Under the pieces are notes generated by a model that was given only the letters and a program-made list of their open reading frames with translations, searched no databases and had not been told where the DNA came from. This document shows, piece by piece, positions 1 to 4,554 of a stretch of 5,058 nt of DNA; positions within the stretch are counted from its first letter, which is position 1, and each line of letters opens with the position of its first letter. The stretch comes from Candidatus Aenigmatarchaeota archaeon (lineage in GTDB: Archaea > Aenigmatarchaeota > Aenigmatarchaeia > PWEA01 > B50-G16). The translations under genes were made by a program, and so were the position numbers. The stretch lies in NCBI GenBank assembly GCA_003663345.1, contig QMZU01000060.1, positions 1 to 5,058 of the forward strand, in the 5' to 3' direction.

Positions 1-1575
1 ATATATAGCAGCGAAGAGGTCTTGAGAGGTTATCCCGAACTCATTCCTAAGTTCGTATATTCTGTTCTGGAGGTCCTTCTCGTTCCAGTCCTTCAACCGC
101 AGCTCCTTTGCAAGGGTGAGCAGAGCGTTTTTCTGTTCAGGCGTAAGAGATGTTTTCACCTCTGGTGGAACCCTTTCAAGAACCTCTATTCTGTAATTCT
201 CAGGTGCATACTTTTCCGCCCATCTCCTGGCCTGGAGAAGCCTTGATTGGATGTAATCAGTATCGTGTGGTGTTCCGGTGATGTGGCCGCTTCTCCTGAG
301 CTGCTGGAGGATTTTTTCAAAATCTTTCTCCGGGTCGAAGACCTGAGAGAGGAGTGCTGCGTATGTGTATGGTATCTGTGTTGGCGGTTTCTCTGGTTTC
401 TCCAGCTGTGAGAGCTCATAACCCCGGGTCAGATTCAGTCTCACCCTATCATTCTCTTCCTCTTCAAGACCAAAGAAGACCCTTTCAGCTCTGTCATAAT
501 CATCTATGAATTTGTATATCGAGGAAAGGTCTATTGAAAATCTTTTGGTGTGTTTGTGGGCTATGTATAGGTACCGGAGGACCTGTGGTGGTGATACCTC
601 CAGCCACTGGGCCGGTGAGAAAAGGATATTACCAGAGGAGGTCATATCACCCATATCCTTCCCTTCCCAGACCTTTCCAACCCACTCGCAGAAGAAACCC
701 AGAGGCGCTCTTCCACCCAATACTCCCTCCAGGAGCTCAACGGAACTTTCTCTTGAACCACCTGCTGCAGCATGGTCCTTTCCGTACGGCTCACAATCCG
801 AGCCGGTCACGTACCAGATGGTACTCCATTCGAGTCTCCAGTCAAGCTTTCCTTCTTCCATTGGACTCCATCCCTCATGACCGCACCTGTCGCACCTGTA
901 GTACACCCTCCATTTGTCAAGGTCTATATCAAGAGCGGTTGTCCCTTCTATTGAGCTGCATTTAACGCACCAGGGGTTGAAGGGTATCCATCCCTCTGGA
1001 TGGGGGTTTCTCTTTCTGTACCTGTTGATTATGTACCTCGCATCTTCCCTCTTCTCAAGGAACTTTCTCACGGCCTCTTTCGTCTTCTCCATCTTGTAGA
1101 ACTCACTTGTGAGGATGACGCTGGGATTCTTCCCGAACCTCTCCAGCAACGGTTCGAACTCTTTTTTCCAGAAGTGATGAATCCACGAATTGCAACATCC
1201 CAGAGGGTCGGGTATATCTATCAATCTTCTTCCCTTGTATTTCTCAATGAGCTCCGGTGAAGGTGAGTAATCCTTTGGCACACCTATCATCTTCTCGGCA
1301 TATTCCGGGTCCTCGAACCAGATCAGCTGTGATGGTTTTGCCTTGAAGGGATCCTGTGAATAGGCAATGAGATAGGTGCTCACTTCATATCCTCTCTCTT
1401 CAAGAACCCTTCTGAGCGCATCAGGAACGATGACATCAGAACGCAGGTTTCCCAGGTGAACCCTTCCCGAGGCCGAGATGCCACCACCTATAACAAATCT
1501 ATTCTTTTTTCTTCTCTCAAGCTCATCGGCTATCGAATCCACCCAGAAACCTGTTTCAGCACCCATAATCCTCAT
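1..1575 (-). CDS. lysS: Class I lysyl-tRNA synthetase (partial, C-terminus cut by window edge)
   Basis: Charges tRNA-Lys with lysine in the cytoplasm; class I LysRS is the form used by many archaea. The frame is open for 525 residues without interruption. Seen: a Rossmann-type start with SGRVHLGN at residues 36-43 (the HIGH-equivalent, HLGN 40-43), a four-cysteine zinc site (C203, C206, C228, C231, the last pair in CDRCGHEGW), and DMTSSGN at 310-316 where the KMSKS-type loop is expected, followed by WLEVSPPQVLRYLY as in this family. The remainder is the helical anticodon-binding part. Known class I enzymes are roughly 500-550 aa, so little is missing. The ATG at 1575 is chosen because AGGTGAT, complementary to the archaeal 16S 3' end, sits just upstream; a GTG at 1587 lies inside that site and is unlikely to be the start. 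The Lys-to-Asp change and shortening of the KMSKS-type loop are unusual. Divergent from the site-2 protease gene, 44 bp apart. Confidence 0.95.
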   Translation of the reverse strand, partial: MRIMGAETGFWVDSIADELERRKKNRFVIGGGISASGRVHLGNLRSDVIVPDALRRVLEERGYEVSTYLIAYSQDPFKAKPSQLIWFEDPEYAEKMIGVPKDYSPSPELIEKYKGRRLIDIPDPLGCCNSWIHHFWKKEFEPLLERFGKNPSVILTSEFYKMEKTKEAVRKFLEKREDARYIINRYRKRNPHPEGWIPFNPWCVKCSSIEGTTALDIDLDKWRVYYRCDRCGHEGWSPMEEGKLDWRLEWSTIWYVTGSDCEPYGKDHAAAGGSRESSVELLEGVLGGRAPLGFFCEWVGKVWEGKDMGDMTSSGNILFSPAQWLEVSPPQVLRYLYIAHKHTKRFSIDLSSIYKFIDDYDRAERVFFGLEEEENDRVRLNLTRGYELSQLEKPEKPPTQIPYTYAALLSQVFDPEKDFEKILQQLRRSGHITGTPHDTDYIQSRLLQARRWAEKYAPENYRIEVLERVPPEVKTSLTPEQKNALLTLAKELRLKDWNEKDLQNRIYELRNEFGITSQDLFAAIY

Positions 1576-1583
1576 TTTTTCAA

Positions 1584-1590
1584 TCACCTT
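1584..1590 (-). promoter_or_regulatory. Shine-Dalgarno site of lysS
   Basis: On the minus strand this reads AGGTGAT, an exact complement of the conserved ATCACCT at the 3' end of archaeal 16S rRNA, 8 nt before the ATG at 1575. It decides the lysS start. lysS is the only gene in the window whose visible start has a clear ribosome binding site, so it should have a short 5' leader, unlike its neighbours. It abuts the TATA box of the divergent gene. Confidence 0.75.
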
Positions 1591-1596
1591 TTTATA
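1589..1596 (+). promoter_or_regulatory. Box A (TATA) of the site-2 protease gene
   Basis: TTTTTATA centred about 27 nt before the ATG at 1620, the usual archaeal spacing from TATA box to transcription start. Transcription should therefore begin at or next to the ATG, giving a leaderless mRNA, which fits the absence of a Shine-Dalgarno before 1620. Confidence 0.6.
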
Positions 1597-1608
1597 GGTA
1601 ATCCTCTG

Positions 1609-1617
1609 AAATAAACT
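1609..1617 (-). promoter_or_regulatory. Possible box A (TATA) of lysS
   Basis: The minus strand reads AGTTTATTT about 37 nt upstream of the lysS ATG. A start about 25 nt downstream would fall near 1586-1590 and give a leader of roughly 10-15 nt containing the Shine-Dalgarno. The match to an archaeal TATA element is only fair, and a box further upstream inside the divergent gene is possible. Confidence 0.4.
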
Positions 1618-1619
1618 CT

Positions 1620-2783
1620 ATGTTTCTGGACCCTTATCTCTTATCCGTGCTGGTTTTCGCTCTTCTAATTGTTGCTCTTATAGTGAAGGACAGGAGGAAG
1701 ATAGAGAGGAAGGTGATTCTCTTCATCCGGAGGACTGAGAAGGGAAGAGACCTGATAGACAGGGTTGTCTCAATTTCACCCCAGTTCTGGAAAAAAGTTG
1801 GAGCTCTTGCTGCTATGATCGGTTTTGGGGGAATGATATTCGGGACGATTTATATCTTCCTTCTGATAAGAAATGCCATATCCAGAGGTGTGGCAGCCCA
1901 GGGAATAAGCCTTGTCATACCTGTCCCGTTCAACGAACCGGCCGTTGGTACTGGCTTTATCGGTGTCCCGTTCTGGTACTGGATAATATCAATCGCACTC
2001 CTGGTGGTGGTGCATGAGGGGATGCACGGAGTGATATTGAGAGCCCACAGAATAAAGATAAAGAGCATAGGTCTTCTGCTTCTTGCCATAATACCTGGAG
2101 CATTTGTGGAACCTGATGAAAAGGACCTGAAGAGAAGGAACTGGTTTGTGAGATTGAAGGTCTACGCCGCCGGGTCATTTGGCAACTTCCTTCTGGCAGG
2201 TCTCGTATTCCTGATACTCCAGTTCTGGATGGTCCCGGCATTCTACACATCTGGTGTTGGTTTCAGTGGATATTTTAACGGCACTGAATTCGGTCATCCG
2301 GAACCATATCCCGCTCAGAAAGTGAACCTCACGGGCGTGATACTTGAAATAGATGGAGAGAGAATAAGGAATTTCGAAGATTTGTCAAGGTTCCTTGGGA
2401 GCAGAAAACCCGGGGATAGGGTGACTGTTGTCACAAACACGGGCGAATACTCGCTGACGCTTGAGAGGAACCCTGATGGCGAGGGTGGTTTTCTCGGTAT
2501 AGCGAATATATATAACACCAATGTTCTCAGAGATGACCTGAGAGGAACATCCACAGGAAATATATTAGAGTGGATATTCAAACTCATGGTGTGGGTTGTT
2601 GTTCTGAACGCCGGGATAGGTGTGGTGAACCTGCTTCCATTGAAACCTCTGGATGGGGGGTTGATGCTGGAGACCTTCATGGAGAGATTCTTCCCGGAGT
2701 ACGCTGAAGACGCTGTGAGATTCTCATCAGCCTTCATCCTCACACTCATAATAAGTTATTTTCTGTTTACACTTCTGGTGTAA
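1620..2783 (+). CDS. Site-2 protease family (M50) membrane zinc metalloprotease with PDZ domain
   Basis: Predicted intramembrane protease that cuts membrane-anchored substrates; the substrate is unknown. The 387-residue protein has hydrophobic segments near 4-22, 60-83, 118-138, 146-162, 186-206, 314-338 and 367-387. The HExxH zinc site is HEGMH (132-136). AAGSFGN (183-189) matches the conserved AG...N segment, and NLLPLKPLDGG (337-347) supplies the third-ligand motif with D345. Between the fifth and sixth segments, about 233-295, lies a PDZ-like domain (TGVILEIDGERIRNFEDL). GAFVEPDEKDL (160-170) is, from memory, typical of archaeal members, usually with HEFAH; here the zinc motif has Gly-Met between Glu and His. 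All expected catalytic residues are present, so activity is likely. ATG at 1620 is taken because it sits at the expected transcription start of its TATA box. The downstream S4 gene begins 32 bp later with its own box A. Confidence 0.93.
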   Translation: MFLDPYLLSVLVFALLIVALIVKDRRKIERKVILFIRRTEKGRDLIDRVVSISPQFWKKVGALAAMIGFGGMIFGTIYIFLLIRNAISRGVAAQGISLVIPVPFNEPAVGTGFIGVPFWYWIISIALLVVVHEGMHGVILRAHRIKIKSIGLLLLAIIPGAFVEPDEKDLKRRNWFVRLKVYAAGSFGNFLLAGLVFLILQFWMVPAFYTSGVGFSGYFNGTEFGHPEPYPAQKVNLTGVILEIDGERIRNFEDLSRFLGSRKPGDRVTVVTNTGEYSLTLERNPDGEGGFLGIANIYNTNVLRDDLRGTSTGNILEWIFKLMVWVVVLNAGIGVVNLLPLKPLDGGLMLETFMERFFPEYAEDAVRFSSAFILTLIISYFLFTLLV

Positions 2784-2791
2784 GTTATAAG
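2784..2791 (+). promoter_or_regulatory. Box A (TATA) of the S4-domain gene
   Basis: GTTATAAG immediately after the stop codon of the protease gene, centred about 28 nt before the ATG at 2816. There is no Shine-Dalgarno before that ATG, so the gene is probably transcribed separately as a leaderless mRNA, although read-through from the protease gene is not excluded. Confidence 0.5.
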
Positions 2792-2815
2792 TTTCTGAAA
2801 GCAGAATAATTTCTC

Positions 2816-3475
2816 ATGGACCTGGAGACGTACCTTGTCGAGAAGGAGGTCAGAAGCAGGGTTAAGGCGCTGAAGCTAATCAGCGAAGGGAGAGTGAAGG
2901 TGAACGGCATCGTTATTCGCGACCCGAGGATACCTGTTGATGATAGGGATTTGATAGAGATAATCGGGGAGAAGGGAGGCTATTATGAAAAACTTAAGGA
3001 GATACAGGAAGCTACAAAATTCCTCAAGGTTGCTGATTTTGTCATACTGATAGAACCGAGAGATATGGGCTTTGCCAAGTACCTCCTGGATTTCGGTGTG
3101 AGATTGCTGGTTCTGACAAGAGGAAACCCTCTTCTGGACGGGACCGAATTGAACAAAAAGGTGTGTGACCTGAGAAACGTAAGGCCTCTGGAGATATCGA
3201 GAGAGAAAGCTGACAGTATGATAAGTGAACTGAAACTCGATCCGATACACTCCTTCCAGATAATAGGAAACCTGATTCCGTTACTGAAGGAGAATGGAAG
3301 ATTGCTCATGTTTCTGCCAACCGAGACAAGAGAAAGGGATGAGGTTGTGAGAATGGCGGATGAGTTCCTCCAGAGAATCGGTGTGGAAATACTGAGGTAC
3401 TTCCCGGGGGTGGATGGGATATATATCTTTGGAAGAAAAAGTGGTGGGCCCGCTGAGACTTCCACTCAGTTTTGA
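2816..3475 (+). CDS. S4-domain protein with degenerate TlyA-like (FtsJ-fold) methyltransferase domain
   Basis: 219 residues. The N-terminus (1-50) is an S4 RNA-binding domain: LETYLVEKEVRSRVKALKLI, then EGRVKVNGIVI and a basic, polar turn. The linker GEKGGYYEKL (51-60) and a Rossmann-like region follow in the order seen in TlyA-family rRNA 2'-O-methyltransferases. In those enzymes the linker leads to a SAM-binding motif of the form DxGASTGGFTxxLLxxGA. Here the matching segment is LIEPRDMGFAKYLLDFGV (78-95): the spacing and LLxxG tail remain, but the acidic and glycine-rich SAM residues are gone, and the K-D-K-E catalytic set is not evident. It is also short compared with TlyA (around 240-270 aa). 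My inference is an RNA-binding protein that has lost methyltransferase activity. The last 11 or so residues (SGGPAETSTQF) are encoded opposite the 3' end of the tRNA-Pro gene and are probably not part of the fold. The start is the ATG at the expected TATA spacing. Confidence 0.8.
   Translation: MDLETYLVEKEVRSRVKALKLISEGRVKVNGIVIRDPRIPVDDRDLIEIIGEKGGYYEKLKEIQEATKFLKVADFVILIEPRDMGFAKYLLDFGVRLLVLTRGNPLLDGTELNKKVCDLRNVRPLEISREKADSMISELKLDPIHSFQIIGNLIPLLKENGRLLMFLPTETRERDEVVRMADEFLQRIGVEILRYFPGVDGIYIFGRKSGGPAETSTQF
3432..3440 (-). terminator. T-rich terminator after the tRNA
   Basis: On the minus strand TTTTTCTTC begins one base after the encoded CCA of the tRNA. Pyrimidine/T-rich tracts end archaeal transcripts. 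It lies inside the 3' end of the oppositely oriented S4 gene. Confidence 0.5.
3459..3470 (-). other. tRNA-Pro intron 3, T-loop (59/60), 12 nt
   Basis: A BHB motif: exon TTCA (tRNA 54-57) pairs with intron TGGA (U-A, U-G wobble, C-G, A-U). Bulges are AA|A and AG|T, both cut after the second base. The apical part is only CTGAG. Once intron 2 is gone, the T-stem CTGAG/CTCAG forms the outer helix directly next to the central helix. Splicing gives the loop TTCAAA-T. Positions around 59/60 are, from memory, used by introns in some Thermoproteales tRNAs. Confidence 0.8.
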
Positions 3476-3476
3476 A

Positions 3477-3489
3477 TTCCTGACCCTTT
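3477..3489 (-). other. tRNA-Pro intron 2, T-arm (53/54), 13 nt
   Basis: A BHB motif: exon CCTG (tRNA 48-51) pairs perfectly with intron CAGG. Bulges are AG|A and AA|T, both cut after the second base, with a 6-nt apical loop AAGGGT and two outer pairs (GA/TC). Splicing joins G53 of the T-stem directly to TTC of the T-loop. Thirteen nucleotides is very short for a tRNA intron. Confidence 0.8.
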
Positions 3490-3526
3490 CTCAGGTCTGG
3501 AGCTCCCAAAGCTCCGATGCTAACCA

Positions 3527-3556
3527 ATGCAGACCCTCCTCAAATCGAAAAGGGTT
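3527..3556 (-). other. tRNA-Pro intron 1, D-loop (17/17a), 30 nt
   Basis: A BHB motif surrounds this segment. Central helix: exon GTAG (tRNA 12-15) with intron CTGC (G-C, U-G wobble, A-U, G-C). Bulges are CT|A on the 5' side and AT|T on the 3' side, both cut after the second base. The inner helix is ACCCT/AGGGT with a 13-nt loop. The outer helix is weak, as in relaxed motifs known from non-canonical archaeal introns. Joining the exons gives the standard D-loop AGCT-TGGTTA. Confidence 0.85.
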
Positions 3557-3574
3557 AGCTACACCACGGGCCCG

Positions 3575-4126
3575 TTAGGAAAACCCCAACCTCTTCATCA
3601 AATCATCAACTTCTTTTTTAAGTTCCTCTTTTGTTCCGTTGTTATATATAATTTCATCCGCGTAAGAGAGCGTCTTCTCGAGGTTGAAGAGTTTCATCTC
3701 CCTCTCTTCCTGTTTCTGGAACTCTTCGAAGGTTTTGGGATCACCTGGTCTTCTCCTTTTTCTCAAGCGCTCGAAGCGGATATCGGGATTAGCCTCAACG
3801 AGGACAAGGGTGAAATCTTTACCGAACTCCTTTCTGGGTATCTCGGCATCCTCCGGTATCCTTATCCCGTTTATCACTGCTCTTTCCCAGCCTCTTTCCC
3901 TTATCCTGTCAACAACCATCTTTGCAAAGTAATCCGGACCGTATTTTCCCCTGAATTCTTTCTGGATCATCTGAAGGTTCTCCCTTGTCGGCTCGAGTCC
4001 TCTTTCCCTTGCTATCTCACGGACCATGTCTCCCATGCCAATCTCTTTGAAACCGTATTCTTTAAGCATCCGCGAAACCGTATCCTTCCCTGAACCTATC
4101 TTACCGACCAGCCCGATGACCTTCAT
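3575..4126 (-). CDS. UPF0200 family P-loop kinase (dephospho-CoA/nucleotide kinase-like)
   Basis: Predicted cytoplasmic small-molecule kinase of the archaeal UPF0200 group, related to dephospho-CoA and adenylate kinases; the substrate is not known to me. The 183-residue protein begins MKVIGLVGKIGSGKDT: Walker A is GKIGSGKD (8-15), with Asp in place of the usual Ser/Thr after Lys, as in some NMP kinases. MGDMVRE (31-37) and INGIRIPED (85-93) match the family's phosphate-acceptor-side motifs; family members usually have DGIR where this has NGIR. The lid-like segment RRRPGDPKTFEEF (124-136) and the terminal ADEIIYNNGT pattern are also typical. Length is normal. ATG at 4126 lies about 27 nt from a strong TATA box, with no Shine-Dalgarno, so the mRNA is probably leaderless. 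The stop codon is one base from the tRNA-Pro gene, which probably shares its transcript. Archaeal CoA synthesis is known to use an unrelated GTP-dependent dephospho-CoA kinase, so I do not call this CoaE. Confidence 0.85.
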   Translation of the reverse strand: MKVIGLVGKIGSGKDTVSRMLKEYGFKEIGMGDMVREIARERGLEPTRENLQMIQKEFRGKYGPDYFAKMVVDRIRERGWERAVINGIRIPEDAEIPRKEFGKDFTLVLVEANPDIRFERLRKRRRPGDPKTFEEFQKQEEREMKLFNLEKTLSYADEIIYNNGTKEELKKEVDDLMKRLGFS

Positions 4127-4135
4127 AGGATTCAG

Positions 4136-4143
4136 TTTTATAT
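4136..4143 (+). promoter_or_regulatory. Box A (TATA) of the metallopeptidase gene
   Basis: TTTTATAT centred about 25 nt before the GTG at 4165. This places transcription start at the GTG and supports that start as leaderless. It lies on the far side of the kinase TATA box, so the two divergent promoters interleave. Confidence 0.5.
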
Positions 4144-4148
4144 CAACC

Positions 4149-4158
4149 TATTTAAATA
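4149..4158 (-). promoter_or_regulatory. Box A (TATA) of the UPF0200 kinase gene
   Basis: TATTTAAATA, a perfect palindrome and close to the archaeal TATA consensus, is centred about 27 nt upstream of the kinase ATG at 4126. The strongest TATA match in the window. It is too close (about 10 nt) to the GTG at 4165 to serve that gene at the usual spacing. Confidence 0.65.
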
Positions 4159-4164
4159 TAATAC

Positions 4165-4554
4165 GTGATTCGGTACGAGGAGGCCCCTGATATCAGGGAA
4201 ATGGCAAGGGATATAGTTGAGAAGCTTGATATGAATCACATAGATTTTGAGAGAGTAATTTTTCTCAGGAGCTTCGGCTCTGGGTCGAAGAATACTATAG
4301 CCAGGTGCCATGCGCTGCCCCGTGTCTGGCAGAAAGGCCTGAATATCAGGGCACATTACATAATAGAGGTCATATCGGAAAATTTTGATTCCATGGAGGA
4401 GGATGAAAAGGTGGAGATATTGATACATGAGCTGATGCATATACCGAAGAGTTTCGGTGGTGGGTTCAGACACCACAAACCCTATGTGACCAGGAGAAAG
4501 GTGAAGAGGATGTTTGAGAAGTATAAGAAATCGCGCCTCGAATCGGTTATCTGA
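4165..4554 (+). CDS. Putative small archaeal metallopeptidase (HExxH)
   Basis: 129 residues, no signal peptide or membrane segment, so probably cytoplasmic. The zinc motif is HELMH (88-92) in VEILIHELMHIPKSFGGGFRHH; H103 or H104 is a candidate third ligand. Upstream are the conserved-looking blocks IARCHALPRVWQKGL (45-59) and HYIIEVISENFD (64-75). I recognise this as the group annotated in archaea as predicted metallopeptidase (I believe COG4900); substrate and role are unknown. The start is the GTG at 4165, giving MIRYEEAPDI and sitting at the expected distance from a TATA box. The alternative ATG at 4201 would remove 12 residues of the apparent N-terminal helix; GAGGAGG near 4178 is too far from it (about 16 nt) to be a good Shine-Dalgarno. 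The C-terminus is lysine/arginine-rich. Its 3' end overlaps the convergent HAD gene by 8 bases. Confidence 0.75.
   Translation: MIRYEEAPDIREMARDIVEKLDMNHIDFERVIFLRSFGSGSKNTIARCHALPRVWQKGLNIRAHYIIEVISENFDSMEEDEKVEILIHELMHIPKSFGGGFRHHKPYVTRRKVKRMFEKYKKSRLESVI

Larger units (their letters stand above)
3442..3573 (-). tRNA. tRNA-Pro (anticodon UGG) with three introns and encoded CCA
   Basis: Reads CCA (and other Pro codons by wobble). The gene is 132 nt on the minus strand. Removing three segments (3556-3527, 3489-3477, 3470-3459) leaves 77 nt. Arms: acceptor GGGCCCG with CGGGCCC (7 perfect pairs), U8, D-stem GTGT/GCAT with loop AGCTTGGTTA, anticodon stem GGAGC/GCTCC (5 pairs) around TTTGGGA, with TGG at 3508-3506 and G37 as is usual for Pro, variable AGAC, T-stem CTGAG/CTCAG (5 pairs) around TTCAAAT, A73 and genomic CCA. 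Tertiary partners U8-A14, G15-C48, G18-U55, G19-C56 and U54-A58 are all present. No intron sits at the canonical 37/38 site. It starts one base after the UPF0200 stop codon, without a clear TATA box of its own, so co-transcription with that gene is likely. Its last 34 nt overlap the S4 gene on the other strand. The insertions would likely hide it from a default tRNA scan. Confidence 0.9.

Noticed and set aside
506..965. Overlapping plus-strand open frames opposite lysS
   Set aside because: lysS is continuous on the minus strand with all class I LysRS motifs; these frames are low-complexity shadows of it.
2315..2749. Minus-strand open frame inside the site-2 protease gene
   Set aside because: It is opposite the PDZ and third-ligand regions of a clear M50 protease and resembles no protein I know.
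3459..3494. A single 25-nt intron instead of introns 2 and 3, giving T-arm CTGAG-TGGAAGT-CTCAG
   Set aside because: The stem is perfect and the loop is 7 nt, but the loop lacks TTC and A58 partners for G18/G19, and none of the possible 25-nt junctions shows a bulge-helix-bulge. The two-intron reading gives TTCAAAT and two clean motifs.
3442..3573. Permuted or split tRNA gene
   Set aside because: The 5' acceptor strand is first and the 3' acceptor strand with CCA is last on the same strand, in normal order, so ordinary introns explain it.
3446..3573. tRNA on the plus strand or a simple inverted repeat (GGGCCCG at both ends)
   Set aside because: The plus strand has no D-loop GG, no usable anticodon loop and no CCA; the inverted repeat is the acceptor stem of the minus-strand tRNA.
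3527..4093. Long plus-strand open frame opposite the kinase gene
   Set aside because: It is antisense to a well-conserved P-loop kinase and to the tRNA, and its translation shows no recognisable domain.
4547..4554. Overlap of the metallopeptidase and HAD genes as a regulatory element
   Set aside because: An 8-base tail-to-tail overlap of stop regions is common in compact archaeal genomes; no hairpin or T tract marks it.
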